A DNA stretch of 64,000 nt from assembly GCA_002633025.1 (NCBI GenBank), contig NMRB01000169.1, positions 306,729-370,728 of the forward strand. The letters are read 5' to 3'. The stretch is from Notospermus geniculatus (taxonomy: Eukaryota > Nemertea > Pilidiophora > Heteronemertea > Lineidae). Shown in pieces: positions 10,731-21,866 of this stretch. The notes beneath the pieces were generated by a model that saw only the letters and a program-made list of their open reading frames with translations, did not search any database and was not told the DNA's origin. The stretch's first letter is position 1. Each line of letters starts with the position of its first letter. A program made the translations under genes and the position numbers.

Positions 10731-12289
10731 AAAGATTAAAGTTTTCATAGTAAATGGTGTATATTGTAATAAATGATTCTGCATTCAAATAAGCACATGT
10801 ACATGATAACAAGTGACTAATTGACTAATTTTACATCTTCACCAAGACATTTATTGAGCATCCATTCAGTCATGTAAGTGGCCAAATGATTGGTAGGCAC
10901 TTCAATTCAACTCACATGCTCCCTAGTGAAAATCTGGAATTTTTATGACTCGACCATGCATTTGCTTTTGTATTACATGTCATAATCATCATCACTTTCA
11001 TCATGATCATTGAGCAGAGCCTGCAGTGCACTCCCAGCAAAAACTAATGCCAGTATGTCGGCAATGTCACAAGCCCGAGAGTATGACATTATGTTTGTTT
11101 GCTGCAGAATTTCCTCAGGGCTGTTCAGTGAATTGCACTTGTCAACTATTTCGTTCACCACAGTAATAGAGCATCAATGCACAATATCCGGAGAAACAAT
11201 TTTGGATACTCCCTCACTGCGCACGCCCCTGTATTCCAAGAGAAGTGTCTTCAGAAGATCCTTTTCACTGTCTGTAGCACATCTGTACATTACAGTGTCT
11301 GACTGATCTTCTTCCTCCGAGTCCGAACAAATCACGCTGTTACTCCAAGCAAGAAAATGATGCACATATTCGTTTCCCTGGTCAGTTTCTGATGCACATA
11401 CATCACAACACAAATGTTTTGGTAAATCAACATCAGCAGCAACACTTCCATATCCTTCCAATATCTTTTGCCTTCGGCAACTGGAATCGCCCCTCAGGTA
11501 AACAGCAACATATACATAAAGATTAAAGTTTTCATAGTAAATAGTGTATATTGTAATAAATGATTCTGCATTCAAATAAGTACATGTACATGATAACAAT
11601 TGACTAATTTTACATCTTCACCAAGACATTTATTGAGCATCCATTCAGTCATGTAAGTGGCCAAATGATTGGTAGGCACTTCAATTCAACTCACATGCTC
11701 CCTAGTGAAAATCTGGAATTTTTATGACTCGACCATGCATTTGCATTTGTATTACATGTCATAATCATCATCACTTTCATCATGATCATTGAGCAGAGCC
11801 TGCAATGCACTCCCAGGAAAAACTAATGCCAGTATGTCGGCAATGTCACAAGCCCGAGAGTAGGACATTATGTTCGTTTGCTGCAGAATTTCCTCAGGGC
11901 TGTTCAGTGAATTGCACTTGTCAACTATTTCGTTCACCACAGTAATAGAGCATCCATGCACAATATCCTGAGAAACAATTTTGGATACTCCCTCACTGCA
12001 CACGCCCCTGTATTCCAAGAGAAGTGTCTTCAGAAGATCCTTTTCACTGTCTGTAGCACATCTGTACATTACAGTGTCTGTCTGATCTTCTTCCTCCGAG
12101 TCCGAACAAATCACGCTGTTACTCCAAGCAAGAAAATGATGCACATATTCGTTTCCCTGATCAGTTTCTGATGCACATACATCACAACACAAATGTTTTG
12201 GTAAATCAACATCAGCCGCAACACTTCCATATCCTTCCAATATCTTTTGCCTTCGGCAACTGGAATCGCCCCTCAGGTAAACAGCAACA
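10731..12289. repeat. Tandem duplication (~0.78 kb) of the helicase 3' end
   Basis: Segment 10,731-11,510 is repeated at 11,518-12,289 with few substitutions; the offset falls from 787 to 779 bp because of an 8-bp duplication in the first copy. The right copy is the working 3' end of the helicase exon 2. The left copy repeats its C-terminal coding region (minus-strand frames ending near 10,973 and 11,174) but carries differences that break the frame, so it is a non-coding partial duplicate beyond the stop codon. Confidence 0.85.
11629..11634 (-). terminator. Poly(A) signal candidate for the helicase gene
   Basis: AATAAA on the minus strand, about 120 bp past the helicase stop codon. It is repeated at 10,850-10,855 in the duplicated segment. 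Confidence 0.4.
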
Positions 12290-14144
12290 TCATCGTCAAC
12301 TTTCTTCAATTGTCGCTTGTGGTATATCATCAGATGATGACTTTGAGCACCATCACGGCCAGCTCTCCCCATCTGTTGGAGAAGTGTATCCAGGTCTGAG
12401 GGGGGTCCATAGTGCACAACATTCCCAACAGAAGCAAAGTTAACCCCCATCCCAGCAGCATTTGTGCAGAAGAGAATACGAATTTTGCCATCAGGGTTTG
12501 CCATGTCCTCTCTAATAGAATTCTGAATTCTTTCAACTGTTTTTGAATGGTACATGTTGTACATCTCCTTGGGCTTTGAGTTTTTACTGAATAGGCGGTA
12601 AAGCTTACTAACTTCACTTATTCGCTGACAGAAAACCACATGTCGCTCCATATCTGAACAAATGTTTTCCAACAGCCAGCCAAATGTATCACTCAAATTG
12701 TGAGTGGCCTTTACCAACTGCACTGAAAGTTTTATGTTCTTCCGATCTGGGCTATCGATTATTGATTCCGTCGTAGACAATGGCATCGCCAGGCTCTTCA
12801 TTATATTCTTCCGCTTGGAAGCACTGGCGGTTGCAGTGAGTGCAACAAGGGGAGTGCCAGGGCAGAGGCACCTCACTTCACCGATCTTGCTGAACCATGT
12901 TCTGAAGGGTTCGGTCATGGGATCTGATGATTCACCCCTAAAAAGACAAAAAATATTGAAAGGTTTGAATCAAATGATGATATCCCAACAATGACTTGGT
13001 ATATACTACATGTATCCTTATTCACCTTTTTCTGGAGTTTCTTTCTGTGTGATCATGGCAATGAAATTGTTGAAGAAGAACTTATGCCATGCAGAATGAT
13101 TCTGAGGTACTCATGGGTCATAAACTTTCTCACTAATAATAGCATTTGTGTGAGACTACAATCATCATTCTCTGGTACTTTTCATTACCAAGTGAGGTCA
13201 TGAGGTAATGAATCCAAAAATAAAAGAAATGAACAAAAGATATCATACCAATTCACGACGACATGAGCCTCATCCACAACGAAGGAGACTATCTTTTGAC
13301 GATAGATGTCACTCGTCAGCATGTCGCGCCACTTCTGAACACCAACAAGATCCTCGGGACGTGCATACACGAAGTTGAATTCGCCTCGTATGATTGCTGC
13401 ATTGTCGTCGACATTCTTTCCAATGTAACTCGCCTGGAATCCTAATTCGTTCAGTTTTTCACAGTGTTCCTTCATTATGGCAAGAAGTGGCACGATCACC
13501 ACAACAATACCATACCCATCAGCATCCAAGTCCAGTGCAGTATCACTAGCACTCGTAGTATCATGGAGGCTTAGCATCGCCATATCCTCGTCAGTAATAC
13601 TACTATTATTAGATTTAGTCTCATTATTAGTGCGAGTGTCCCCACCAACACTCATTGATTTGGAACTATCAGCCATGGAGAGATCAGCCATGCTCATGGA
13701 TATATCGACGATAGGCCTATCATCGGGGTCACTACCATTCATGCCATCCGTATCGACGTCAACTGGTGCACACGGCATGCATGGGGGTGCAGGCTGTTGC
13801 TGCTGGTGGTGTCTGACTCTGTCTCTGAACCGGTCGATAATGATTACGGATTGATATATCAGTGACTTGCCACTACCAGTTTTCGTACACACAAGTAGGT
13901 CCTTTCTATCACGCTGCGCGCGAATGGCTGACTTTTGATGTTCATTCAATGCTTGAACCCGGAATTTTTGACAAATTTCTTCTTCGATAAGGGAAAATGT
14001 GTTATTTTCGCCAGGCGCCATTTTGAAATCTAACCTCGCTCCTAAATCTATGACGTCATTAGTGCCTACTAAATTCTTTCTAAAATGAATCGACGACATC
14101 CTAGAAGCGAGGTTTGCACCCACAGCCTTGACAGCTTGCAACAC
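11752..14144 (-). CDS. RecQ-like SF2 DNA helicase (two exons)
   Basis: Exon 1 is 14144-13249 and exon 2 is 12937-11752. The 311-bp intron has GT (13248-13247) and AG (12939-12938). Joined length is 2,082 bp, about 693 residues. Motifs in order: EHQKSAIRAQ (motif 0-like), CTKTGSGKS (Walker A), VVDEAHVVVNW across the splice junction, ALTATAS (III), CTNAAGMGVNF (V), QMGRAGRDG (VI), and a CRRQ...CCDVC cluster as in the RecQ zinc-binding domain. An acidic/Ser-rich insert of about 90 residues lies after motif I. No HRDC is seen. ATG 14021 (MAPGENN) is a plausible alternative start. Role: 3'-5' ATP-driven DNA unwinding. Next to a DUF6589 gene, and convergent with it, it fits a transposon-encoded helicase rather than a host BLM/WRN. 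Confidence 0.85.
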
Positions 14145-14486
14145 GAGTTCCTATTGGCTGCCTCATTATCTGGCAGCATGCCGACACGCTTTCGCATGGT
14201 TGTGCCCGGCGGTTTGTAGGAAGTCAGCTGTGCGACTGACGAAAACCGACGGGAGCTCGGCATGGGATTCGATGCGATATGCTATTATTACTATGGCGGT
14301 GATTACCTCTAATTCCCGGGAATTTTCCTTCATCCATTTTGAACTTTCGCGTGTTGGATCACCAGCGAGCCCTCGATCCTCCACTTCCGGTTATCAGGCG
14401 AGTGAATGATGACGTAGTTGGAATGCGTAGGGTGTAATGGGTGTTTCAAGGTAGGAAGCTTAGTGCACATTACGAACATTACCGAA

Positions 14487-14530
14487 CGCTCGACTTCGGC
14501 AGCCTCGACGTGGTCTGCCGAAGTTGAGCG
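14487..14530. repeat. 16-bp inverted repeat (hairpin)
   Basis: CGCTCGACTTCGGCAG and CTGCCGAAGTTGAGCG pair with one mismatch around a 12-bp loop. It lies outside the helicase 5' end. Possibly a remnant of a terminal or subterminal repeat. Confidence 0.5.
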
Positions 14531-14924
14531 TAAAAATTTTTGCATACAAGTCGGAGAGTATATCTGACCTGTCAGCTTTAATCAACCAATCGCAGCTGAG
14601 TTTTTAATGTGGATATAAAATCGCACTACTTATTTAATGTCCATATAAATTCGTATTTTATGTCCCCATTAAATCACGAATTAATATCCACATAAAATCG
14701 ACCAATCACGGGTAAGGACTTTTGGACGGATGTGAGTCTTCTCGATCGCTTCCGTCCACAATTCCATCGCGGATTTTTGGACGGAAGCGAGTGAATTGTG
14801 GACGGCGCCTCATATGGATAGAAAATACGAACTGTGTCTACTCTGGCCTCCCATACTCGTTCAGCACGTGATTGTAAGCAAGGAGCACCGATTGGATATA
14901 AAACTCGTTAAAATAAGTCGTACT

Positions 14925-15400
14925 GCGACTTTTCAGTGCGAGTTTATAAAGTCGCAGTGCGAGTTTAAAAAGTCGCAGTGCGAGATTAAAAAGTCGCAGT
15001 GCGAGTTTATAAAGTCGCAGTGCGAGTTTATGAAGTCGCAGTGCGAGTTTATAAAGTCGCAGTGCGAGTTTATAAAGTCGCAGTGCGAGTTTATCAAGTC
15101 GCAGTGCGAGTTTAAAAAGTCGCAGTGCTAGTTTAAAAAGTCGCCGTGCGAGTTTATGAAGTCGCAGTGCGAGTTTAAAAAGTCGCAGTGCGAGATAAAA
15201 CGTCGCAGTGTGAGATTGTGAAATTAAAAAGTCACACTGCGAGATTAAAAGTCGCAGTGCGAGTTTAAAAAGTCGCAGTGCGAGATAAAACGTCGCAGTG
15301 TGAGATTGTGAGATTAAAAAGTCGCACTGCGAGATTAAATGTCGCAGTGCGAGTTTAAAAAGTCGCAGTGCGAGATTAGAACACGCAGTGCGAGATTTTA
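14925..15400. repeat. ~21-bp tandem array (about 20 units)
   Basis: The unit is close to AGTCGCAGTGCGAGTTTAAA. Units differ mainly in the A/T linker (TATAA, AAAAA, TGAAG). Near 15,190-15,390 the array includes sub-blocks of about 105-110 bp in which two adjacent units have opposite orientation (GTCGCACTGCGAG). The open frames across it on both strands are consequences of the 21-bp periodicity. Confidence 0.9.
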
Positions 15401-15577
15401 AAAAAATAATACATGTCCCGTAACGGGCGCCGTAGAATTCCGAGAACGAATGCAATGATGTTTTTTTCATAATTTCAGGCTACTGCAGGCTTCAGTTCAG
15501 GCGCACAACCTACTTCTTACATTTACGAGGATTGAATATACTGGTTCTATCTCCAGCTGAATCCAGTTCTTGAAGCC

Positions 15578-16605
15578 ATGAATTACGGATTGCCAGCAGT
15601 CATTATACTGGGAATAGTATTAAATTCATTGACAATTGCAGTGGTGATTGTCAGCAAGATTGGCCAGGAGTCAACCAGAATATTACTCATAGCGCTTGCA
15701 TCATTTGACACAGCCTCGTTACTGTGTAATCCCCTAAGGCAAGTTCTAACCGACATAGGTACGCTGGATCGGGGCCTTTGGGAGACATGGGGCCGTATTT
15801 TAGAACGTTCCTTAACATTTAGGTCCACCTTAAATCTATTGTTCTCAATGGTTTTACAATAGACTTAGGTCGACCTTAACATTAAGGAACGTTCTAAAAT
15901 ACGACCCATGGACTCCCGCAGCTTGTCCTCTCTACTCCTTTTTCTCTGTTGTCGTCCCGTCCACGTCTCACTGGATGGTCGTATTGGTCATTCTTGAAAG
16001 ATGGATATCTGTTACATACCCTTTGAAGGCCATGATCCTCTGTACGAGAAAATGGACGTATGTTGGTATTCTGATTGTGTTGATGATGCATGTTGCTGCT
16101 CTGGGTCATCAGCTCTATTTAAAGCAAATTGATTCATTCACCGGAGCTTGTCACTGTACACTTTTCGATTGTCTTGTATATAATACCTATATATCACAAA
16201 CCTTTTTTATTTCATTCTCCCCTTCATCTTCATCGCCTTCTTTAACGCCTCTATCCTGTATAACGTCATCAGAAAAGTCGAAACAAGCGGAGACAGTTAC
16301 AGAATTCACGAGGATCGACGACACACATCAACAGCACGACCGTCATGTTGCTGATCGTGAGTGTGGCGTTCTTATTGCTTGTTTTCCCATTCGGTATAAC
16401 TAAAGTTGTATTAACTATACGTCCGATGACGAATAACATGTCATACGTTTTAATGTATTTGATCATGGCGTATTTCATGGAGCCAGTAAGTGAGATGCTC
16501 AATGCTGTCAATCACAGCAGTAATTTCATCCTTTATTGTTTGTGTGGAAGACAATTCAGACAGGCGTTTTTCAATATGTTAAGATGCAAAGGAATCACAA
16601 AGTAA
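15578..16605 (+). pseudogene. Rhodopsin-like (class A) GPCR pseudogene, intronless
   Basis: TM1 is GIVLNSLTIAVVIVSKI, TM2 is RILLIALASFDTASLL (the conserved LAxxD becomes LASFD), and TM3 ends in ERWISVTYP in place of DRY. TM5 follows in a second frame (ILPFIFIAFFNASILYNVI), then TM6 (LLIVSVAFLLLVFPFGI) and TM7 (NAVNHSSNFILYCLCG) in the third, with stop at 16603-16605. It therefore carries two frameshifts, near 16,204 and 16,335, plus a 118-bp MITE at 15790-15907 whose removal with one ATG restores frame 1. The layout resembles invertebrate neuropeptide/FMRFamide-receptor-like GPCRs. A single-exon, mutated copy; ligand unknown. Confidence 0.85.
15790..15907. mobile_element. 118-bp MITE with ATG target duplication in the GPCR pseudogene
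   Basis: The ends GGGCCGTATTTTAGAACGTT and AACGTTCTAAAATACGACCC are inverted. ATG is duplicated at 15787-15789 and 15908-15910. A 3-bp duplication and a GGG-starting terminus are compatible with PIF/Harbinger-type MITEs, although ATG is not the usual TWA target. Excision restores an uninterrupted reading frame. Confidence 0.85.
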
Positions 16606-16730
16606 AGCCTTGTTCGCACTGCAGGCGCGGTGCGATGCAAAAATTTTCGCGCCTGGCTGTACGAAGGATTTACCGGTTATCCTTTGTTCAGATCGGACCG
16701 CATTGCACAGCGCCTGTCTGAACAAGGCTT
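16606..16730. mobile_element. ~125-bp palindromic MITE abutting the GPCR stop codon
   Basis: AAGCCTTGTTCGCACTGCAG at the left is matched inverted by CTGTCTGAACAAGGCTT at the right. The left end starts immediately after the TAA stop of the GPCR pseudogene. No coding capacity. Confidence 0.65.
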
Positions 16731-18012
16731 ATCCAGATGATATGCCTTTGAATACCCCCCACCACATGAATTTTGTAGAAATTGAATGCCGTTCGTCGCA
16801 TCCGTCGCGCATGCAGTGTGAACTAGGCTTTACGTGCTTCACGTGCTCCCGCTCAAGGTCGTCTTGGTGTAACAGGAATCTACGCCCTGATTTGTTATTG
16901 ATCGCAGGATTGCAAAACTAGGACCAATCGAATAATACCTTACAATAGCAGAGAGGCGATGGTCATTATTGGAACTAACATGATACCCGTGGCGAGCACA
17001 TACGCACAGGATGCATGTGGTCAGGTCAGAGGATGGCATCAGGGGTGAAAAAATAAATGGCACCACAGGCAGTAAGGGTGGCGAAAAAATCATGCCGAAG
17101 TCATGTAGAAAAGCCATGAATATTATGGGTTTTAGTAGTTCTTCAGAGGAAGGTATGAATCGCCGTTGCTGGTGACGTGGAATTATTGGAATGTCTCCCA
17201 CAACAATTACGGAATTTCAAGAATGTGGCCTCGCTCTCAGCTGTCTGCAACAGGCACATCTTAGGGACTAGTCACGTGAGCTAGACAGAAAGGTGAAGGT
17301 CATGACCAGTATGCTGCATATTTCACAAAGTGACCATTCTGACTTTTTTGTCGAAATTCAAATTTGCCTGCCAGCGTGACCCCCCACGAAGAGTTCTTAT
17401 TATCTCTATACAGCGTTCACATAATCTGGCCTAGTTTTATTTGGAGAAGTAAGGCACTGTAAGTGCCATACAGTGATTGTCCTTTAAACCCTCATTTCAA
17501 ATTTCCCTCCACTTAAAGAGTTCACAAGTTAATCCCCTTTGAATAGAACTGGAAGCCCCCTTAGGGCAGCTGCCATTTTGGTATTGGAACTGGGCTTTGG
17601 TCCCTTGCTGTTGGGATAGGAAATTGTATTTTTTTGGAAGTTAATTTGGAAACCTTTTGGTTTATATGGGACCACAAGTTCGGTGAGTGACTTTACTTCT
17701 GGCCTTGAAATTGCCAGATTATTCAAGTATTTAGGTAGCTTTAGGCTCTTTGTTCAGACACCCAGACCCTTGGTAGTGTGGTATACATAATACATGCATG
17801 AACTATACATGTATAAGCCAGCCCCATGTATGGTGACTTGTAAGTTTCTTTAATCTGTACACTGCTAATCCCGAGTCTTTAAACTTTGGGTTACTTTTGA
17901 TCACTCACTGTAAACATGGAGTCTGGTAAGCATGGAGTATAGGCTATCTTAGGGAAATTATTGTATTAATTTTATTTACATTTTGTTCTTTCAGTTCATC
18001 GTGTTGTTCTGT
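16731..18012. other. Gene-poor stretch
   Basis: I see no supported gene or well-bounded element here. The longest minus-strand ORF (around 16,839-17,201) has no recognisable domain. Confidence 0.4.
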
Positions 18013-18588
18013 GCCATAGATACATTGCCAAAGTCGGCCATTTTTCCCAGAGGGTAATAACAAACACTGAATGTACAGTGAATGTACACCATTGATGCAC
18101 AGCATGTTTTAAAACCTGCAATTACACAAAACTTCCATGAAAAGTTCCAAAATGAACACCTGCTCAGCAATGCTACATATGTGATGCAATGTGCCCAGGC
18201 TGAAATTTGTGCAGATATTTCACGCAATTTTTAAAAAAAAGACTTTTATAATGACCTGTAAAGACGAACCTCAGCTCCAGGTTTCCAGGCTCCTATCCCA
18301 CAGTGTGAAACATGATGATTCATAAACCTGGACCCAAGGTTGGTTAAGCAATAAAAGTCAGTTTTTTCTTTTCTGAATTAGTATTTTGCCAAAAGTAAGC
18401 CAAGGCTCAGTACATATTATGTAATATTACTGATAATTATGTTATGTGAGACATTTCCATGGCAAGTTCTTATGTTTTTGCAGATTTTAAAACATGCTCT
18501 GCATCAATGGTTTACATTCACTGCACATTCAGTGTTTGTTATTACCCTCTGAGAAAAAATGGCCGACTTTGGCAAGGTATCTATTGCT
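18013..18588. repeat. Inverted repeat, ~110-bp arms
   Basis: The stretch 18,013-18,122 (with GAGGGTAATAACAAACACTG) is repeated inverted at 18,479-18,588 (CAGTGTTTGTTATTACCCTC) with scattered differences. The spacer of about 355 bp is non-coding. It could be a fold-back element or an inverted duplication. Confidence 0.7.
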
Positions 18589-19838
18589 TCGTGTTTGTGG
18601 CACATCCATGGAATAAAAGCAACTCTACACGCATCGACGACTTGGTTAATTTTTGGGCCAACAGCAATACCATTGCTAGGGGTGGGCACTAAAATACTTT
18701 TTTTTTGAAAAAGTAAAAACGCCTAGTGTTTTCTATGGTCATTAGACACAGAATCAGCAAAATGACAAATTTAAAAAAAAAAAAATTATATTTGGGGTCG
18801 GTTCAGTGGAATTTTCCAAAATGGCCGCTAAAATCCAACTTTTTCTCCAAATATGGGCTACTTTTCACCAAACTGACGCACACATCTCACTATTTCCATT
18901 GTATGTTAGGTCAGAGGGCCTAAAAGACAGCTTCCCACATCCATTCTTGGGTGTTTCAAATGAAAGTAAGCATAAAATGGCTGAAAAATCCCAAATGGAG
19001 GATGCAATCCGCCAATATTTTTGTGCCCACAACAGACTAGGCATGTAATTTATTTATATATGCTATCAGGGTGCAGATTCTATTTTTTTCAAATATGCTT
19101 CATTTCAGGGTCTTCAGATGACCGGTACTGTTGCCGGGATGTAATCCCCAATGAGATATTGCATGCGTATTGTTTTATAGACCCCTTGCGAAAGTTGCAT
19201 AGGGGGAATTTTACCGAAATTTTCCTCAGTTCTTTGCTTAGCCTATTTGACAACTAAGGTGGACAAGAATCGAAGTTTTTCAGAATCAAATTCAGCCTGA
19301 ATACCTAGAAAAGGCACCCGCTACAGCCTAAAATGTAGTAGCCATAACCAGAATTATAGCCAAGATCTCGTCAACCGGAAATGCAGCAGGTTTTCCTACC
19401 AGTGACATTTTGAACATGCTCTGTCAACAGAAATGTAGCCCCAATCAAAAACGTAGCTGGATGGCCCAGAAATGTAGGCAAGCCTCTCCCATCCAGGAAT
19501 GTAGCCGAACGCGCCCAGAAATGTAGCCGAGGTCAAATTTTTGCGAAAATCGATTCTGATGTCATATCACGAGATCCCAACTACATGTAGGGCTCTTTGG
19601 TGTTTTGTTGCGTTAATCTTTGATTTCGACTTCCGCTCTCCCCATTATAACTGTCGACAGTTGAATTCTGTCATATCTGTGCTGGATCTCTACTGGCAAA
19701 AATGTCATGTAGGCCACCTTCGCTTTCGGCTCCTTCAAACATTGCTCTGATCTACCAATGGTACCAACATATCATTGTTCGTTTTTGAAGGATTAAAATG
19801 TGATTTATCATTCAAAAGTAACTTTTAATAATAGAAAT

Positions 19839-20822
19839 GAAATGGTCCATGGACCATGTGCTCACTGGGTTGGACATAATAGTCTAATGACAGAGGGAGG
19901 TACATATCAGTTATGAGCAATCTGGGTCAAGTCATTCCCAGAAAAGACTTTGATGATTTTTGGGTTATGCCACCTGGCGGCCATATTGTCCGATCGGGCT
20001 GGAACTTCACATGCACATAAAGGTCATCTGCAGGGGACCACATAGCACATTGGAGCGCTTTGGGTCAAGTCATTCCTGAGTTACAGCACTTTGATGATTT
20101 TCGGGTTACGCCACCTGGCGGCCGGCCATATTGGATGTCGGATCGGGCCGAAACTTCACATGGACATAAAGGTCATCTGCAGGGGGCCACATAGCACATT
20201 GGAGCGCTCTGGGTTAAGGCGTTCCTGAGTTACATCACTTTGATGATTTTTGGGTTACGCCACCTGGTGGCCATGTTTGAAGTCAAATCAAGCCGAAATT
20301 CGACATGCATGTAAAGGTCATCTAGATGGAGGTAAATATCAAATTTGAGCACTCTGCGTCAAGCCGTTCCTGAGTAATAGCACTTACTTGATTTTCAGGT
20401 TATGCCACCAGGCGGCCATACTGGATGTCCACTCGGGCCGAAACTTGGTATTTGTTAAGGTACCCCTCCAAGGCATCTTTATGCAAGATATGAAGTTGCT
20501 CGGTGAAATAATGACAAACTGTGCAGGTTCGTCACTTTTGTCAAACTTTGACCTCTGTGACCTTGAAAAGTAGGTCAAATCAAAAACCCGTTATATATGT
20601 TATGTATCCTTATTAGCTACACCTATGATAAAAATTTGGAGATGATCTAGTCATTAGTTCAGGAGTTATTGCACTTTTTGTGTTTTTGGTTTCCGCCACC
20701 TGGTGGCCAAACTGAGAGTCGAATGGGACCGAAACTTGGTGTCGTGGGTCATCTGACCTAGGGGTGTATATGTACCACGTTTCAGATCAATAGCTGCAGC
20801 GGTTACGAAACGTGCCCGCTGC
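19839..20822. repeat. Dispersed element with ~125-bp internal periodicity, copy A (truncated)
   Basis: It begins with CCATGTGCTCACTGGGTTGG and is nearly identical for almost 1 kb to 57,290-58,440. Inside, a unit containing GCCACCTGGCGGCCATATTG followed by a CGATCGGGCCGAAACTT-type phrase recurs about six times at roughly 115-130 bp. This copy lacks the CGACGACGG-rich tail and closing AGTGAGCTA end seen at 58.5 kb. It preserves the uninterrupted TTAA site (20,214-20,217) that carries a MITE in the other copy. Confidence 0.85.
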
Positions 20823-21044
20823 TATAAATGGGCGTAATCACAGAACCTGATGAACATGAATTGACTGGTTGGGGTGGAGCACTCTGGTTCCGGATAGAAA
20901 GTATGTACTAAATGTACCGGGAACAAATGACACAAAGGCTGCATGTAAAATAAAGTAAATTAAAGTAAAAAATAAGAAGTATTGATTTTTAAGGCATTAT
21001 GCTTTCACAACAATAGGACACAATTTTATTACCACAGCAGATTA

Positions 21045-21285
21045 GTATTTTCTGTAGTCTCGTGCAAGAAAGTGCCTGCCTGAAGAAGACCCCGGTTGGG
21101 GTCGAAAATTTGCTTGACATTTTGGAGGACGACCTCTCTTGTTATTATATCATATTTTGTGTGTCGCCTTTGTGCTTCTATTTTTTGAACAGCAGATTGA
21201 TCGATTATAATAGTGACCTCAGTGATTATTGGAAAACCAGTTTGACATTTCTACCACACAGAATAAAAGCCATTGATTAGACTAT
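21045..21285 (+). mobile_element. Penelope-type terminal fragment with hammerhead-like core
   Basis: CTGAAGA (21,080-21,086), a 6-bp stem II GACCCC/GGGGTC with GGTT loop, and GAAA (21,104-21,107). The following sequence (ATTTTGGAGG, then TTATATCAT.TTTGTGTGTCG) is shared with 31.6 kb. I read this as a solo terminal repeat of a Penelope-like family. A cleavable nucleotide at the expected site is not obvious. Confidence 0.5.
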
Positions 21286-21606
21286 AGGTCCCCGAAGCAG
21301 CCGAGTGGCACAGAGAGCAAGCTAGAAGGGAAGACTGGTGGCTACGAGAGAGCATTTGGGAGGAACACAAAACTGCTATCGACTTCAGTGGGTTCTAGAC
21401 TTGAACGCAGGTTCTGTCAGCGCTTCTATTCTTTTATACCAGTCCTATAGGTTGAAGAACGTCAATGCGGTTGTTTGGTAATTATTTCAGATGTCTGAGG
21501 TTAGTGAAGAGGGAAAGTGTGTAGAAAACGCTCTCGAAGTTAGAGTAAATTGAATAAGATATTTCTAAAGGATATATTTTATGTACTCCCCAGCGCCTTC
21601 CAATCC

Positions 21607-21866
21607 ATCCCTAATAAAAACTCTTTTGGGCGCTCTAGGGTGATCTATGGTATTCTTGGGTGTTCTTGGGTAAAATGTCCCCAAATACACATTGATTAAA
21701 GGGTGTTCTAAGGTGTTCTTGGGTATCTCTGCAGTACCCTAGAGATACCCTAGAACACCCTAGAGATACCCAAGACACCCTTTACTCATGGGAACAGTCT
21801 ACCCAATAACACCCTACAACACCCAAGAACAGCCTCTAGCACCCAAGAGATATTTTTAGTAGGGAT
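21607..21866. mobile_element. 260-bp palindromic MITE rich in ACACCCTAGA/TTCTTGGGTG units
   Basis: Ends ATCCCTAATAAAAA and TTTTTAGTAGGGAT are inverted. The interior consists of short alternating phrases (GGGTGTTCTTGGGTA and its complement TACCCAAGA..CACCC). No coding capacity. No secure target duplication. Confidence 0.65.

Larger units (their letters stand above)
4860..14200. mobile_element. Candidate AcademH-like DNA transposon (DUF6589 protein + RecQ-like helicase)
   Basis: Two convergent genes fill this span: a DUF6589/zinc-finger protein on + (5078-10143) and a RecQ-like helicase on - (14144-11752). An Academ lineage that carries a helicase in place of the XPG nuclease has been described in animals and fungi (AcademH). 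I infer that this is a related element. The outer limits given are approximate: I did not find convincing terminal inverted repeats or a target duplication. Alternatives are two neighbouring host genes or a domesticated pair. Signs of decay (frameshift, inserted Penelope element, tandem duplication) argue against a conserved host function. Confidence 0.5.

Noticed and set aside
11956-12443. Plus-strand ORFs opposite the helicase
   Set aside because: Antisense shadows of helicase exon 2, and the same frames are broken in the duplicated copy.
14838-15470. 210-codon minus-strand ORF and the 111-codon plus-strand ORF over the same place
   Set aside because: Both are translations of the ~21-bp tandem array (periodic LALRLFK / SQCEFIK), which stays open because the unit length is a multiple of three.
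19960-20720. CTCF-site array suggested by repeated GCCACCTGGCGGCC
   Set aside because: The core departs from the CTCF consensus at key positions and recurs only as part of a dispersed repeat unit.
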